Shown here piece by piece: positions 24,905 through 33,198 of a DNA stretch of 64,000 nt (positions are counted from its first letter, which is position 1; each line of letters begins with the position of its first letter). The notes under the pieces are model-generated. The model was given only the letters and a program-made list of their open reading frames with translations. It was not told the origin of the DNA and did no database searches. The DNA is from Planctomycetota bacterium (lineage in GTDB: Bacteria; Planctomycetota; J058). The position numbers and the translations under genes were made by a program. The DNA is taken from positions 20,477 through 84,476 of the forward strand of contig JAMLIC010000038.1 of the NCBI GenBank assembly GCA_023954375.1. The letters run 5' to 3'.

Positions 24905-26641
24905 GTGGACGCCTTCGCCCACCCCGCCCTCCTGCCCCTCGGCCCGCTGGCCGTGCTCGTCCTGTGGCTCCTCGAGCGCTGGCGCCAGCGCCCGGTGCGC
25001 CTCGTGGTCGCGGACGTCGGCCTGTTCGAGACCACCCCCGAGGTGGAGGCGGCGGCCCGGGCCCGCCGCCGGCGCCTGGGGCTGCGCTTCCTCCTCCTGG
25101 CCCTGGCCGCCCTGGCCCTGGGCCTGGCGGCGGCCGGGCCGCGCGGTCCGCGGCCGGCAGCCGGCCCGCTCGTCGTCGACCTGGTGCTCGACCGCGGCGT
25201 GACGTCGGGGGTGATCGAGGAGGACGGCGCCTCGCGCCTCGAGCACCATCGCAGGCACCTGCGCCGCGCGCTCGACGCGCTCGGCCCCGACGACCGGGCG
25301 CGCGTCCACCTCGTCCCCGGCGAGCCGGGCGCCACGCCGCTGGCGCCCGCCGCGGCGCGGGCCCTGCTCGACGCGGCGGCGCCCACCGCCGCGGCCGCCG
25401 ACCTCGGGCCGGCGCTGGCGCGCCTCGCGCCGCAGGGCAGGCCGCTCCTCGTCGCCACCGACCAGGAGGTCCCGGCGGCCGCGCTCGTGGCCGTCTCCGG
25501 GGCGCCCCGCCCCGACCGGGGGATCGTGGCCCTGGCGCGCGGGGACGACGGCGCGCTCCACGCGACGGTCGCGTCGCACGACGCGCCGGGCCCGGTCCGC
25601 GTTCGCTTCGCCGCGCTCGACGCGCAGGGCCGCGAGGCCGAGGGGACGGTCGACGTCGACCTGCCCATCCGCGGCCTGGCGCGAGCCTCGTGGACCGGCC
25701 TGCCGCCCGACGCCGTCTCGGCCAGCGCCGCGCTCGAGGGGCAGGACGCGCTGGCCGCGAACGACCGCGCCTTCGCCGTGGCCGCGCCGCCGCGGCGCCG
25801 CGTGGCCGTCGTGGGCGAGCCCGGGCCGGCCGTGCGCCGGGCGCTCCTGGCCGTGCCCGGCACGACGGTCACCGACCTGCCGCAGGCGGCGCTCGACGCC
25901 GTCCCCCGCGCCGGCGAGGCGTTCGACCTCGTCGTCGCGCCGGCCCTGCCGGCCGTCCCGCCGCGCACCGCCCTTGCGATCGTCCCGGCGGCCCTGCCGC
26001 GCGTCGGCCGCCTGCCGGGTGGGCCGGCCGGGCCGCGCGCCCACGCGGCGTTCCCCTTCACGCTCGCCGAGGTGGCCGCGGCGCCCTTCGCCGTCGAGGG
26101 CCTCGGCCCGCTCGACCCCGCGCTCGGCCGCCCCACGCCGCTCCTCGTCGTCGGGGACGCGCCGCTGGTCGCCGTGCGCGGCGCCGGTCGCGAGCTCGTC
26201 GTCGCCCTCGCCGCGCCGGTCGATGCGACGGCCTGGCCCCGGCACGACGCCTTCCCGCTCTTCTGGGGCGAGCTCCTGGCGCTGGCCGCCCCGCGCGGCG
26301 CGGGCGCGCTCGAGGCCCACCCGGCCGGCCTCCCGTGGATCGGCCCGCAGGGCGAGGCCCTCGCGCCGCTCCACGTGGGCGTGATCGACGACCCCGACGG
26401 GCGGCCGCTCCTCGGGACCGTGGCCGCGCCCGCGCGGGCCCTCGCCGCCCTGGCCGCCGCGCGCGCCTTCACCGACGACCTCGCGGCCCGCCTCGACGCG
26501 GCGCGCCGCCCCGGCGCGCCGCGGCCGCTCGCGCCGCCGCTGGCGGGGCTCGGGCTCCTCCTCCTCGGCGCCGGCTGGTGGCTCGAGCGGCGGGAGGAGG
26601 CGTCCACCGCGTCGCCGCGGCTCGCCCGGACCACGGGTTAG
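24905..26641 (+). CDS. BatA-like membrane protein with degenerate VWA domain
   Basis: A 578-residue protein. The start MDAFAHPALLPLGPLAVLVLWLLER is the N-terminal helix typical of BatA/aerotolerance-type proteins, followed by a second helix (LGLRFLLLALAALALGLAAAG) and, at the end, LAGLGLLLLGAGWWLE. Between them lies a VWA-like fold whose MIDAS (D-x-S-x-S) is lost: the segment reads LVVDLVLDRGVTSG. The later region (RRVAVVGEPGPAVRRALLAV ... FDLVVAPALP) resembles the glutamine-amidotransferase-like domain seen in such proteins. GTG 24905 is set by the -10 box. It is a likely partner of the frameshifted VWA gene at 20488-23080. Its function is inferred by family only. Confidence 0.7.
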   Translation: MDAFAHPALLPLGPLAVLVLWLLERWRQRPVRLVVADVGLFETTPEVEAAARARRRRLGLRFLLLALAALALGLAAAGPRGPRPAAGPLVVDLVLDRGVTSGVIEEDGASRLEHHRRHLRRALDALGPDDRARVHLVPGEPGATPLAPAAARALLDAAAPTAAAADLGPALARLAPQGRPLLVATDQEVPAAALVAVSGAPRPDRGIVALARGDDGALHATVASHDAPGPVRVRFAALDAQGREAEGTVDVDLPIRGLARASWTGLPPDAVSASAALEGQDALAANDRAFAVAAPPRRRVAVVGEPGPAVRRALLAVPGTTVTDLPQAALDAVPRAGEAFDLVVAPALPAVPPRTALAIVPAALPRVGRLPGGPAGPRAHAAFPFTLAEVAAAPFAVEGLGPLDPALGRPTPLLVVGDAPLVAVRGAGRELVVALAAPVDATAWPRHDAFPLFWGELLALAAPRGAGALEAHPAGLPWIGPQGEALAPLHVGVIDDPDGRPLLGTVAAPARALAALAAARAFTDDLAARLDAARRPGAPRPLAPPLAGLGLLLLGAGWWLERREEASTASPRLARTTG

Positions 26642-26644
26642 AAT
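26639..26644 (+). promoter_or_regulatory. -10 box (TAGAAT) of der
   Basis: TAGAAT overlaps the stop codon of the BatA-like gene and gives der its own promoter, with a leader of about 25 bases containing AAGGAGGG. Confidence 0.5.
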
Positions 26645-26675
26645 GGGGCGAAACCCCCTGCAAGGAGGGCGCGCC

Positions 26676-28427
26676 ATGGCCCGCAAAGGCCGTCGCCGCC
26701 TCAAGCCGCCGTCGCCCGAGATCTCGGACGGGAGCGTCCGCTACCCGTTCGTGGCGATCGTCGGCCGGCCCAACGTCGGCAAGTCGACGCTCTTCAACCG
26801 CCTGATCGGCCACCGGCTCGCGATCACCGAGCCGACCGCCGGCACCACGCGCGACCGGATCGCGGCCCTCGTGCGCCTCGAGGACGGGCGCACGTTCGAG
26901 CTGTGCGACATGGGCGGCCTGGGCGGCACCGGCGACCCGCACGACAAGGAGGTCAACCGGCAGATCGACCTCGCGATCGAGTACGCCGACATGATCCTGT
27001 TCGTCGTCGACGCGCGGGCCGGGCTCACGCCGCTCGACCAGCGGATCGGCCGGCGCGTGCTCAAGCTGGGCAAGCCGACGCTGCTCGTGGCGAACAAGGC
27101 CGACACGCGCGACCTCGAGGTCGGGGCGGCGGAGTTCTACGCCCTGGGGATCCCGGGCGAGATCGTGTGCACGTCGGCGCAGGAGGGCTTCGGCCGCTGG
27201 GACCTGCTCGAGGCGATCGGGCAGCTGCTGCCGGCGGCCGAGGCAGAGGACGAGGCCGGCGAGGACGAGGCCGGCGAGGACGAGGCCGGCGAGGACGAGG
27301 GAGAGGACGAGGGGACGCAGCTCGGCGACCTCGACCCCGACGACCTCGACGAGCCGGACCCCGGGGCCGACGCGCTCGAGGCCGACGCCGACGCCGCGCT
27401 GCCCGAGGAGGCGCCGGCCGCGCCGGCGGCGGAGCGCGTGCTGCGCCTGGCGATCGTCGGCCGGCGCAACGTCGGCAAGTCGACCTACGTGAACCAGATC
27501 CTCGGCGAGCAGCGCGTGATCGTCTCGGAGAAGGCCGGCACGACGCGCGACTCGGTCGACGTGCGCACCGAGTTCGACGGCAAGCCCGTCGTGCTGATCG
27601 ACACGGCGGGCCTGCGCAAGCGCGGCCGCTTCGACGACCACATCGAGATCATCTCCCACGGGCGCGCGCTCGAGGCGGTCAAGCGCTGCGACGTGGCCTT
27701 CCTCGTCCTCGACGCGCTCGAGCGCGTGGGCATGGTCGACAAGCAGCTCGCCGGCACGATCGAGCGGGAGCACAAGGCCAGCGTGATCGTGGCCAACAAG
27801 TGGGACCTGGTCGAGGACCGCATGACGATCGACCAGTACGCCGACTACGTGAAGAAGGTCCTGCCCGGGCTCGAGCACGCGCCGGTCGTGGCGATCTCGG
27901 CCAAGGAGGGCCTGCACGCGCGCGCCCCGATCAAGCTCGCCTTCGACCTGTTCCAGCAGTCGCTCGTGCGCGTGACCACGGGCGCGCTCAACCGGGCGCT
28001 GGCCCGCGCGCTCGAGCGGCGCCGGCCGAAGGACGTGCGCGGCCGCCAGGGGAAGGTCTACTTCGGCACGCAGGTGGCGACGAACCCGGTGACGGTGCTC
28101 CTGTTCGTCAACGAGCCGGAGCTCTTCCAGCAGAACTGGATCCGCTACCTGAAGAACCAGCTGCGCCGGGCGCTCCCCTGGCGCGAGGTGCCGATCAAGG
28201 TCGTCCTGCGCTCGCGCCAGAGCGTGGCCCGGAAGAGCGGCGGCATGGCGAAGCGCCTCGAAGGGATGGGCGCCCTGGCCGAGAGCGCCCGGTGGGTCGA
28301 CGAGAGCCCGACGGCGAACGTGCGCGACCTGGCGCACCTGCTCGACCAGGAGGTCGTGCGCGACGTGCTCCTGCGCACGCTCGGCCGCGACGACGACGAC
28401 GACGCGCAGGACGACGACGAGGGGTAG
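26676..28427 (+). CDS. der: Double-GTPase ribosome assembly factor Der (EngA)
   Basis: A 583-residue GTPase needed for 50S subunit maturation. Two G domains are complete: G1 GRPNVGKST (30-38) and GRRNVGKST (about 262), TAGTTRD and KAGTTRD, NKAD and NKWD, and a C-terminal KH-like domain (TGALNRALARAL ... GKVYFGTQV ... VPIKVVLRSR). The first G3 motif reads DMGG rather than D-T-G-G. An acidic linker of about 65 residues with EDEAG repeats separates the domains, much longer than in E. coli (490 residues in total), and the protein ends in an Asp-rich tail. The ATG at 26676 has AAGGAGGG at good spacing. It is convergent with the zinc-ribbon membrane gene. Confidence 0.96.
   Translation: MARKGRRRLKPPSPEISDGSVRYPFVAIVGRPNVGKSTLFNRLIGHRLAITEPTAGTTRDRIAALVRLEDGRTFELCDMGGLGGTGDPHDKEVNRQIDLAIEYADMILFVVDARAGLTPLDQRIGRRVLKLGKPTLLVANKADTRDLEVGAAEFYALGIPGEIVCTSAQEGFGRWDLLEAIGQLLPAAEAEDEAGEDEAGEDEAGEDEGEDEGTQLGDLDPDDLDEPDPGADALEADADAALPEEAPAAPAAERVLRLAIVGRRNVGKSTYVNQILGEQRVIVSEKAGTTRDSVDVRTEFDGKPVVLIDTAGLRKRGRFDDHIEIISHGRALEAVKRCDVAFLVLDALERVGMVDKQLAGTIEREHKASVIVANKWDLVEDRMTIDQYADYVKKVLPGLEHAPVVAISAKEGLHARAPIKLAFDLFQQSLVRVTTGALNRALARALERRRPKDVRGRQGKVYFGTQVATNPVTVLLFVNEPELFQQNWIRYLKNQLRRALPWREVPIKVVLRSRQSVARKSGGMAKRLEGMGALAESARWVDESPTANVRDLAHLLDQEVVRDVLLRTLGRDDDDDAQDDDEG
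27246..27290 (+). repeat. 15-bp tandem repeat in the der linker
   Basis: Three exact copies of GAGGACGAGGCCGGC (encoding EDEAG), with a partial fourth, sit between the two GTPase domains. In-frame slippage would change linker length only. Confidence 0.9.
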
Positions 28428-28455
28428 CGGCGCGCGCGCCTGGCGGCGAGCCCGG

Positions 28456-29145
28456 TCAGCGCAGGAGCGCGCCGGCGCTGCCGAACGCGAGGAGCAGGGC
28501 GAGCCCGAGGAGCGCCGCGGGCACGTAGAAGAACGGGCTCGTCCACCAGGCGACGCGCGCGTCCGGCGTGCGCTCGACGGCGCGCGCGTAGTCGGGGGTG
28601 AAGATCGTGGTCCCCGCGGGGCAGGCGAGCGCCCAGGCGACGGCGCCGCTCCAGGCGAGCCCGATCAGCCCGCGGAGGACCTCGCCCTGCGCGAGGCTGG
28701 CGAGCGTCGCCAGCGAGCCGAGCGCGAGCAGCGCCAGGGCCACGGCGCGCGCCCACGGGCGGTAGGTGAAGAGCCCCTGGCCGAGCGCGACGTGCGCCGC
28801 GCCGAGGCCGCCCACGAGCACCGCCGGCACGACGAGGGCGAGCATCAGGCGCCCGCCCCCGAGGATCGCCGGGGCGGCCGTGAGCAGGGTCGCGATCATC
28901 AGGAGCAGCCCGATGATCCGGTACCACACGGCGATCGCCCGCACGTGCCGCTCGTGGTCGAGGGCGTCGCGGCCGGGCTCCCGCGCGGCCGGGCGCGCGA
29001 CGGCAGGCGCCTGCGCGCGCTCGACGCTCAGCGTCTCGCCGCAGCCGGTGCAGCGGACCCGCCTCGCCCCGGCGGACACCCGCCCGCGCTTGCCGCACTG
29101 CCCGCACTCGACCACCTCACCGCCGGACCTCGTCGCGATCGTCAT
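28456..29145 (-). CDS. Zinc-ribbon membrane protein
   Basis: A 229-residue protein. The N-terminal zinc ribbon is VECGQCGKRGRVSAGARRVRCTGCGE (two CxxC pairs about 15 residues apart), followed by a Pro/Arg linker. Then come four or five hydrophobic segments: IIGLLLMIATLLTAAPAILGG, LALVVPAVLVGGLGAAHVAL, AVALALLALGSLATLASLA, GLIGLAWSGAVAWALAC and FFYVPAALLGLALLLAF. The layout, one ribbon before a polytopic domain, is common for uncharacterised Planctomycetota membrane proteins. There are no catalytic motifs. The ATG has AGGAGGA upstream. It is convergent with der and divergent from ruvC. Confidence 0.7.
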   Translation of the reverse strand: MTIATRSGGEVVECGQCGKRGRVSAGARRVRCTGCGETLSVERAQAPAVARPAAREPGRDALDHERHVRAIAVWYRIIGLLLMIATLLTAAPAILGGGRLMLALVVPAVLVGGLGAAHVALGQGLFTYRPWARAVALALLALGSLATLASLAQGEVLRGLIGLAWSGAVAWALACPAGTTIFTPDYARAVERTPDARVAWWTSPFFYVPAALLGLALLLAFGSAGALLR

Positions 29146-29427
29146 GCTTCCTCCTCCGCGTGGATCACCACGCCAAAGAGGGCCGGCGCAAACCCGGAGC
29201 CATTGACCGCGCCCCGGAATGAACGAACTTGTTGTGATCCAGCGTCTTGAATCCGGTTCGCGCCACCGCGGAGCCGTCAACAGAGACGACAGATTGACCG
29301 CAACAAAAGTGGTTCGGCTGTAAGTGGGAGTTGACGTTGTCGCCGTGGGTCGGGGGCTGGAGCGCCGACCGACAAGGCTTTAAGGTGGCCGGGTGCACCT
29401 CTTGCCGCCCCCGACGCCGGAGCTCCC
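29146..29427. other. Divergent intergenic region with unusually low GC
   Basis: About 280 bases between the zinc-ribbon gene and ruvC. Its base composition is clearly less GC-rich than any neighbouring stretch (for example AACAAAAGTGGTTC, GAACGAACTTGTTGTGATCC). TTTAAGGT near 29380 offers a possible -10 (TAAGGT) for ruvC. A 77-codon minus-strand frame (29165-29398) exists but lacks family similarity and typical codon use. No tRNA or riboswitch shape is recognised. It most likely holds the divergent promoters, and a small RNA cannot be excluded. Confidence 0.4.
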
Positions 29428-30003
29428 GTGACCCGCATGCTCGGCGTCGACCCGGGCAGCCGCGTCGCGGGCTGGGGGGTGATCGAGCGCTCCCGGGCGG
29501 GCGCCCTGCGCCTCGTCGGCTGGGGGACGCTGCGCCCGCGCGCCGACGCGAGCTTCCCCGCCCGGCTGCGCACGATCCACGAGGGCCTGCTCGAGGTCGT
29601 GCGCCTGCACGCGCCGACGGCCGTGGTGGTGGAGGAGGCGTTCGCCGGGCTGAACGTGCGCAGCGCGATCAAGCTGGGCGAGGCGCGGGCGGTGTGCGTC
29701 CTCGCGGCCGAGCTCTCGGGGCGCCCGGTGCACGAGCTCACGCCGGCGCTGGTGAAGAAGGTCGTCGCCGGGCACGGGCAGGCGAGCAAGGACGCCGTGC
29801 GCGCCGCCGTCCTGCGGGTGCTCGGCGCCGGCGCGAGCGACGACGTCCCGCCGCACGACGCGGCCGACGCCCTCGCCCTGGCCCTGGCGGCGCTCACGCG
29901 GCTCGACGTGCCGGAGGCCCTGCGCCCGGGCCCGCTCGGGCGGCGCGGCCGCCGCCGCCGCTGGACGCTCGAGGACGTGGAGCGGCTGCGGGGGCCGGGG
30001 TAG
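29428..30003 (+). CDS. ruvC: Holliday junction resolvase RuvC
   Basis: A 191-residue endonuclease that cleaves four-way junctions in recombination, with RuvAB. It has the RNase H-like fold with the metal ligands visible: LGVDPGSRVAGWG (Asp 7), VVEEAFAGLNVRSAIKLGEARAV (Glu), and PPHDAADALALAL (His/Asp). A short Arg-rich tail follows residue 165. The GTG start has CGGAG upstream. No ruvA or ruvB lies beside it; the next genes are purC and a lipoprotein. Length and motifs match the family closely. Confidence 0.96.
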   Translation: MTRMLGVDPGSRVAGWGVIERSRAGALRLVGWGTLRPRADASFPARLRTIHEGLLEVVRLHAPTAVVVEEAFAGLNVRSAIKLGEARAVCVLAAELSGRPVHELTPALVKKVVAGHGQASKDAVRAAVLRVLGAGASDDVPPHDAADALALALAALTRLDVPEALRPGPLGRRGRRRRWTLEDVERLRGPG

Positions 30004-30120
30004 CGCGCAGCCAGCCTCCCGGGCGAGAGACGGGGCGGCGTGAGCGCGCGCGGGGCGCACGTCGCCGATGCCCCGTCGTCGCCCTCGCGTGCGAAGATCG
30101 GCGCCCCTGGAGGCGTCCTC

Positions 30121-31044
30121 GTGGCCGACGTGATCACCGAGACGGCCCTGCCGGGCCTCGAGCGGCTCCACCGCGGCAAGGTGCGCGACGTCTACGCCGT
30201 CGACGACCGCCACCTGCTCTTCGTGGCCACCGACCGGCTCTCGGCCTTCGACCGGATCCTGGCCACGCCGATCCCCGGCAAGGGCGCCGTGCTCACCCAG
30301 ACCTCGGCCTTCTGGTTCCGGGAGCTGGCGGACGTCTTGCCGAACCACATGGTCACCGAGCGGGCGCGCGAGATGCCGCCCGAGGTCGCCGCGCTGGCCC
30401 GCGGCCTCGGCGGGCGAGCCATGCTCGTGCGCCGCGCGCAGGTCGTGCCGGTCGAGTGCGTCGTGCGCGGCTACCTGGCCGGCTCGGTCGAGGAGGCCTA
30501 CCGGCGCGACGGCGCCGTCCAGGGCGTGGCCCTGCCGCCGGGGATCCCGCTCGGCGGCCGGCTGCCCGCGCCGATCTTCACGCCCACGACCAAGGCGGCG
30601 GCCGGCCACGACCTGCCGCTCACCTGGGACGGGCTCGTGGACCTCGTGGGCGAGCCGCTGGCCGCCGAGCTGCGCGACCGCTCGCTCGCGCTCTTCGAGG
30701 CCGCCAGCGCCCGGTGCGCGGCGCAGGGCCTTCTCCTCTGCGACACGAAGTTCGAGCTGGGGCACGTCGACGGCCGGCTCGTCGTCTGCGACGAGGCGCT
30801 GACCCCGGACTCGAGCCGCTTCTTCAAGGCGAGCGAGCACCGCCCGGGCGAGCGCCCGGCCCCCTGGGACAAGCAGCTCGTGCGCGACCACCTCAGGACG
30901 CTGCCGCCCGGCGCCATGGACGCGCCCGAGGCGCCCGGGCTCCCGGCGCAGGTCGTCGCGGACACGGCGGCGCGCTACCGCGAGGTGTATCGGCTGCTCG
31001 CCGGCCGGGACCTCGACGCGGCCGTGGCCGAGGCGGTGGCGTGA
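30121..31044 (+). CDS. purC: SAICAR synthetase PurC
   Basis: A 307-residue phosphoribosylaminoimidazole-succinocarboxamide synthase (purine pathway, CAIR + Asp + ATP). Family marks are HRGKVRDVYAVDD (ATP loop), LLFVATDRLSAFDRIL, VECVVRGYLAGSVEEAY, KFELG, and DEALTPDSSRFF. It belongs to the longer type (about 300 residues). I chose GTG 30121, with CTGGAGG 8 bases upstream; the open frame back to 30040 shows no coding character. The stop overlaps the lipoprotein GTG (GTGA). It is not in a pur operon here. Confidence 0.95.
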   Translation: MADVITETALPGLERLHRGKVRDVYAVDDRHLLFVATDRLSAFDRILATPIPGKGAVLTQTSAFWFRELADVLPNHMVTERAREMPPEVAALARGLGGRAMLVRRAQVVPVECVVRGYLAGSVEEAYRRDGAVQGVALPPGIPLGGRLPAPIFTPTTKAAAGHDLPLTWDGLVDLVGEPLAAELRDRSLALFEAASARCAAQGLLLCDTKFELGHVDGRLVVCDEALTPDSSRFFKASEHRPGERPAPWDKQLVRDHLRTLPPGAMDAPEAPGLPAQVVADTAARYREVYRLLAGRDLDAAVAEAVA

Positions 31045-31478
31045 GGGCGCTGGCCGCGCTCGCCCTCGCGCTCGTCGCCGGCTGCTCGGCGGTGCCGACG
31101 GGGCAGCCGGAGCGGCCGGAGATCTACCCCGACCGCACGACGCCCGAGGCGGCCTGGCAGACCTACGCGTGGGCCTGGCGCACGGGCGACGTGGACGTGC
31201 TCGAGCAGGTGCTCGGCGGGTGGTTGAAGAACGACCTCGAGCGCGAGCTGGAGACCTACACGCGCGAGAAGGTCTCCGACTACTACCGCCGCGACACCGA
31301 CGACCTCGTGATCGACGAGGCGCGCTGGATCCACAAGGGGCAGTCGCTCGCCTACCTGCGGGTGGTCCTGCGCAGCAGCGCCGCGCCGCGCCTGGAGCTC
31401 GACTTCGCGATCACCGGTCGCGGGACGGCACGCCCGTCGGAGGACTGGGTGATCACCGGCAAGCGGCGCATCCGGTAG
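31041..31478 (+). CDS. Small lipoprotein of unknown function
   Basis: A 145-residue protein. MRALAALALALVAGC gives a clear signal II lipobox (LVAGC, Cys 15). The mature domain begins after a short linker at TPEAAWQTYAWAWRTGDVDVLEQVLG and ends in DWVITGKRRIR. Helix then beta sheet with AWAWRTGD.. resembles the compact NTF2-like fold of small secreted proteins (inference). The GTG start is fixed by the GTGA overlap with purC. Three bases separate it from the next gene, so it is co-translated or nearly so. Confidence 0.7.
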   Translation: MRALAALALALVAGCSAVPTGQPERPEIYPDRTTPEAAWQTYAWAWRTGDVDVLEQVLGGWLKNDLERELETYTREKVSDYYRRDTDDLVIDEARWIHKGQSLAYLRVVLRSSAAPRLELDFAITGRGTARPSEDWVITGKRRIR

Positions 31479-31481
31479 CCC

Positions 31482-32579
31482 GTGGCCGGCCGCCTGGCGC
31501 TCGCCCTGCTCCTCGTCCTCGCCGGCGCGGCGCGCGGGGGCGACCGCCTCGAGGTCCGCGCCGTCACCGCGAACGTGCGCCCGCCGTCGAAGGACGACCG
31601 CGACCCGGCGGCGCGCGCCGCCCGGCTCGCGGCGGCGCTGGCCGCGCTGAAGCCCGACCTCGTGTGCCTGCAGGAGGTCGACGACGCCCTCGCCGCGCGG
31701 CTCGTGGCCGACCTCGCCGGCGCGGGGCTGGCGCACGCGCGGCGCCTCCCGTCGCGGCTCCTGGTCGCCGCGCGCTGGCCGATCGCCCGCGAGGACTTCG
31801 CCGCCTTCACGCTCTCCGGCCCCCCCTGGAGGGCCGAGGGGTGGGCCGGCAAGGGGCTGGCGCGCGTCGGGGTCGACGCGCCCCTCGGCCGCGTCGTCGT
31901 GGCCACGACCCACCTCGCGACCGACGACCTCCACCGGCGCTGCCAGGCGCTCGAGGCGGCCGACGCCGTGGGCGCCCACGGGGCCTCGCCCCCGGCGCAG
32001 GCGTTCGACCGCGCCCGGCCGCCGGTCCTCCTCCTGGGCGACCTGGCGGCCGGCGACGACGACCTGGCGCGCCGCCTGCTCGCCGGGCGCGCCGACCTGT
32101 CCCCCGCGCGGGGCAAGGCGCCGCCGGCGACCAGCGCCGTCCTCCTGCGCCCGGGCGGCGACGTGGGCGTGCGAGCGACGCGGGTCGAGGCCGCCCTCGC
32201 GGGCGAGGTCGCGCGGCCGGGGCTCCTGGCCGTGCTCGAGCTGCGCCGCCTCGACCACGCGCCACGCCCCGACCTGCGGGGGGCGAGCGCCGCGTGGCGC
32301 GCGGTCGCCGCCGAGGCGCGGCCGGTCATCGTCCGGGACCGCGCCGGCGCCGAGGCGCGCGCCGGGCGCGGGCGCACGAGGGGCCTCGTGCTCGCCGCCC
32401 TCGGCGTGGCGCTCCTGGCCCTCGGCCGCCGCAGGCGCGGCGGCCGGCGGGGCTGCCTCCTGCCGGCCCTCGGCCTCGCGGCGCTGCACGCCGCGACCTG
32501 GTTCATGGTCCAGGGCGCCGTCCTCGAGCCCTACCTCGCGCAGGCGCTCGTGAAGGCGGAGCGTCAGCTGGACGATTGA
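31482..32579 (+). CDS. Exported endonuclease/exonuclease/phosphatase-family protein with C-terminal membrane helices
   Basis: A 365-residue protein. The signal peptide is MAGRLALALLLVLAGAARG. The EEP domain (about 22-260) shows VTANVRPPSKDD (N position), LVCLQEVDD (Glu metal ligand), VVVATTHLATDD (His) and LLLGDLAAGDDD in place of the usual G-D-F-N. The last Asp/His pair is not clear, so activity on nucleic acid, lipid or phosphoester cannot be fixed. Two hydrophobic segments (LVLAALGVALLALG and LLPALGLAALHAATWFMV) end the protein. The TetR-family gene is convergent, and their 3' ends overlap by 77 bases. Confidence 0.75.
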   Translation: MAGRLALALLLVLAGAARGGDRLEVRAVTANVRPPSKDDRDPAARAARLAAALAALKPDLVCLQEVDDALAARLVADLAGAGLAHARRLPSRLLVAARWPIAREDFAAFTLSGPPWRAEGWAGKGLARVGVDAPLGRVVVATTHLATDDLHRRCQALEAADAVGAHGASPPAQAFDRARPPVLLLGDLAAGDDDLARRLLAGRADLSPARGKAPPATSAVLLRPGGDVGVRATRVEAALAGEVARPGLLAVLELRRLDHAPRPDLRGASAAWRAVAAEARPVIVRDRAGAEARAGRGRTRGLVLAALGVALLALGRRRRGGRRGCLLPALGLAALHAATWFMVQGAVLEPYLAQALVKAERQLDD

Positions 32580-33198
32580 CGAGCCCGCCGAGCACGAGGG
32601 CCGCGAGCTCGCCCGCGACGACCTCGTCGTCCGGGTCGGGGCCGGGGACGCGGTAGACGTACCGGGAGAGGTTCACCTGGTGGACCATGCCGAGGAAGCC
32701 GCGCGCCACGAGGTCCGCATCGACGGGGCGGAACGCCCCCTCGTCGACGCGGCGGCGGATGTGGTCGGCCACGAAGCCGACGACCTTCGCGCCGCGCGCC
32801 TCGCTGAAGCGCCGCACGAGCGGGTGGCCCTCGAGGGCGCTGTAGAGGAGCAGGCGCACGAAGGCCGGGTCCTCCCGCCCGCGGCGCAGGACGTAGAGGG
32901 CCAGGCGGCGGAAGAAGGCCAGGTCGTCGCCGTCGGCGCCGGCGTCGGCGGGGAAGACCTCCTCGCCGCGCTCGACGACGCGCTCGACGATCGCCGCGTA
33001 GAGCCCCTCCTTGTCCCCGAACAGGCGGAAGAGGAGCGCCTCGCTCACGCCGCAGGCCTTCGCCAGGGCGGCGGACGTGGTGCCGGAGAGCCCGCGCTCC
33101 GCGAGCACCTCGATCGAGCGCTCGACGATCTGCGCCCGGCGCTCGGCCGACGGGAGGCGGGCGCGGGTCGGGTCGCGCGACGGCGGGCGCCGGCTCAC
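32503..33198 (-). CDS. TetR-family transcriptional regulator
   Basis: A 231-residue DNA-binding regulator. The N-terminal helix-turn-helix domain reads ERRAQIVERSIEVLAERGLSGTTSAALAKACGVSEALLFRLFGDKEGLYAAIVERV, quoted here only as a region at about residues 18-75, and the rest is the helical ligand-binding domain (LYVLRRGREDPAFVRLLLYSALEGHP). The last 25 residues are Arg/Pro/Ala-rich and overlap the convergent EEP gene. GTG 33198 overlaps the stop of the small lipoprotein frame (GTGA). The ligand is unknown; it probably controls its own unit or the EEP gene. Confidence 0.88.
   Translation of the reverse strand: MSRRPPSRDPTRARLPSAERRAQIVERSIEVLAERGLSGTTSAALAKACGVSEALLFRLFGDKEGLYAAIVERVVERGEEVFPADAGADGDDLAFFRRLALYVLRRGREDPAFVRLLLYSALEGHPLVRRFSEARGAKVVGFVADHIRRRVDEGAFRPVDADLVARGFLGMVHQVNLSRYVYRVPGPDPDDEVVAGELAALVLGGLVNRPADAPPSRAPARGRARGRRPGP

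Noticed and set aside
28145..29107. Open frame overlapping the end of der and the zinc-ribbon gene on the minus strand
   Set aside because: It is Arg/Ala/Pro-rich antisense to der and out of frame with the zinc-ribbon protein, whose start is fixed by AGGAGG.
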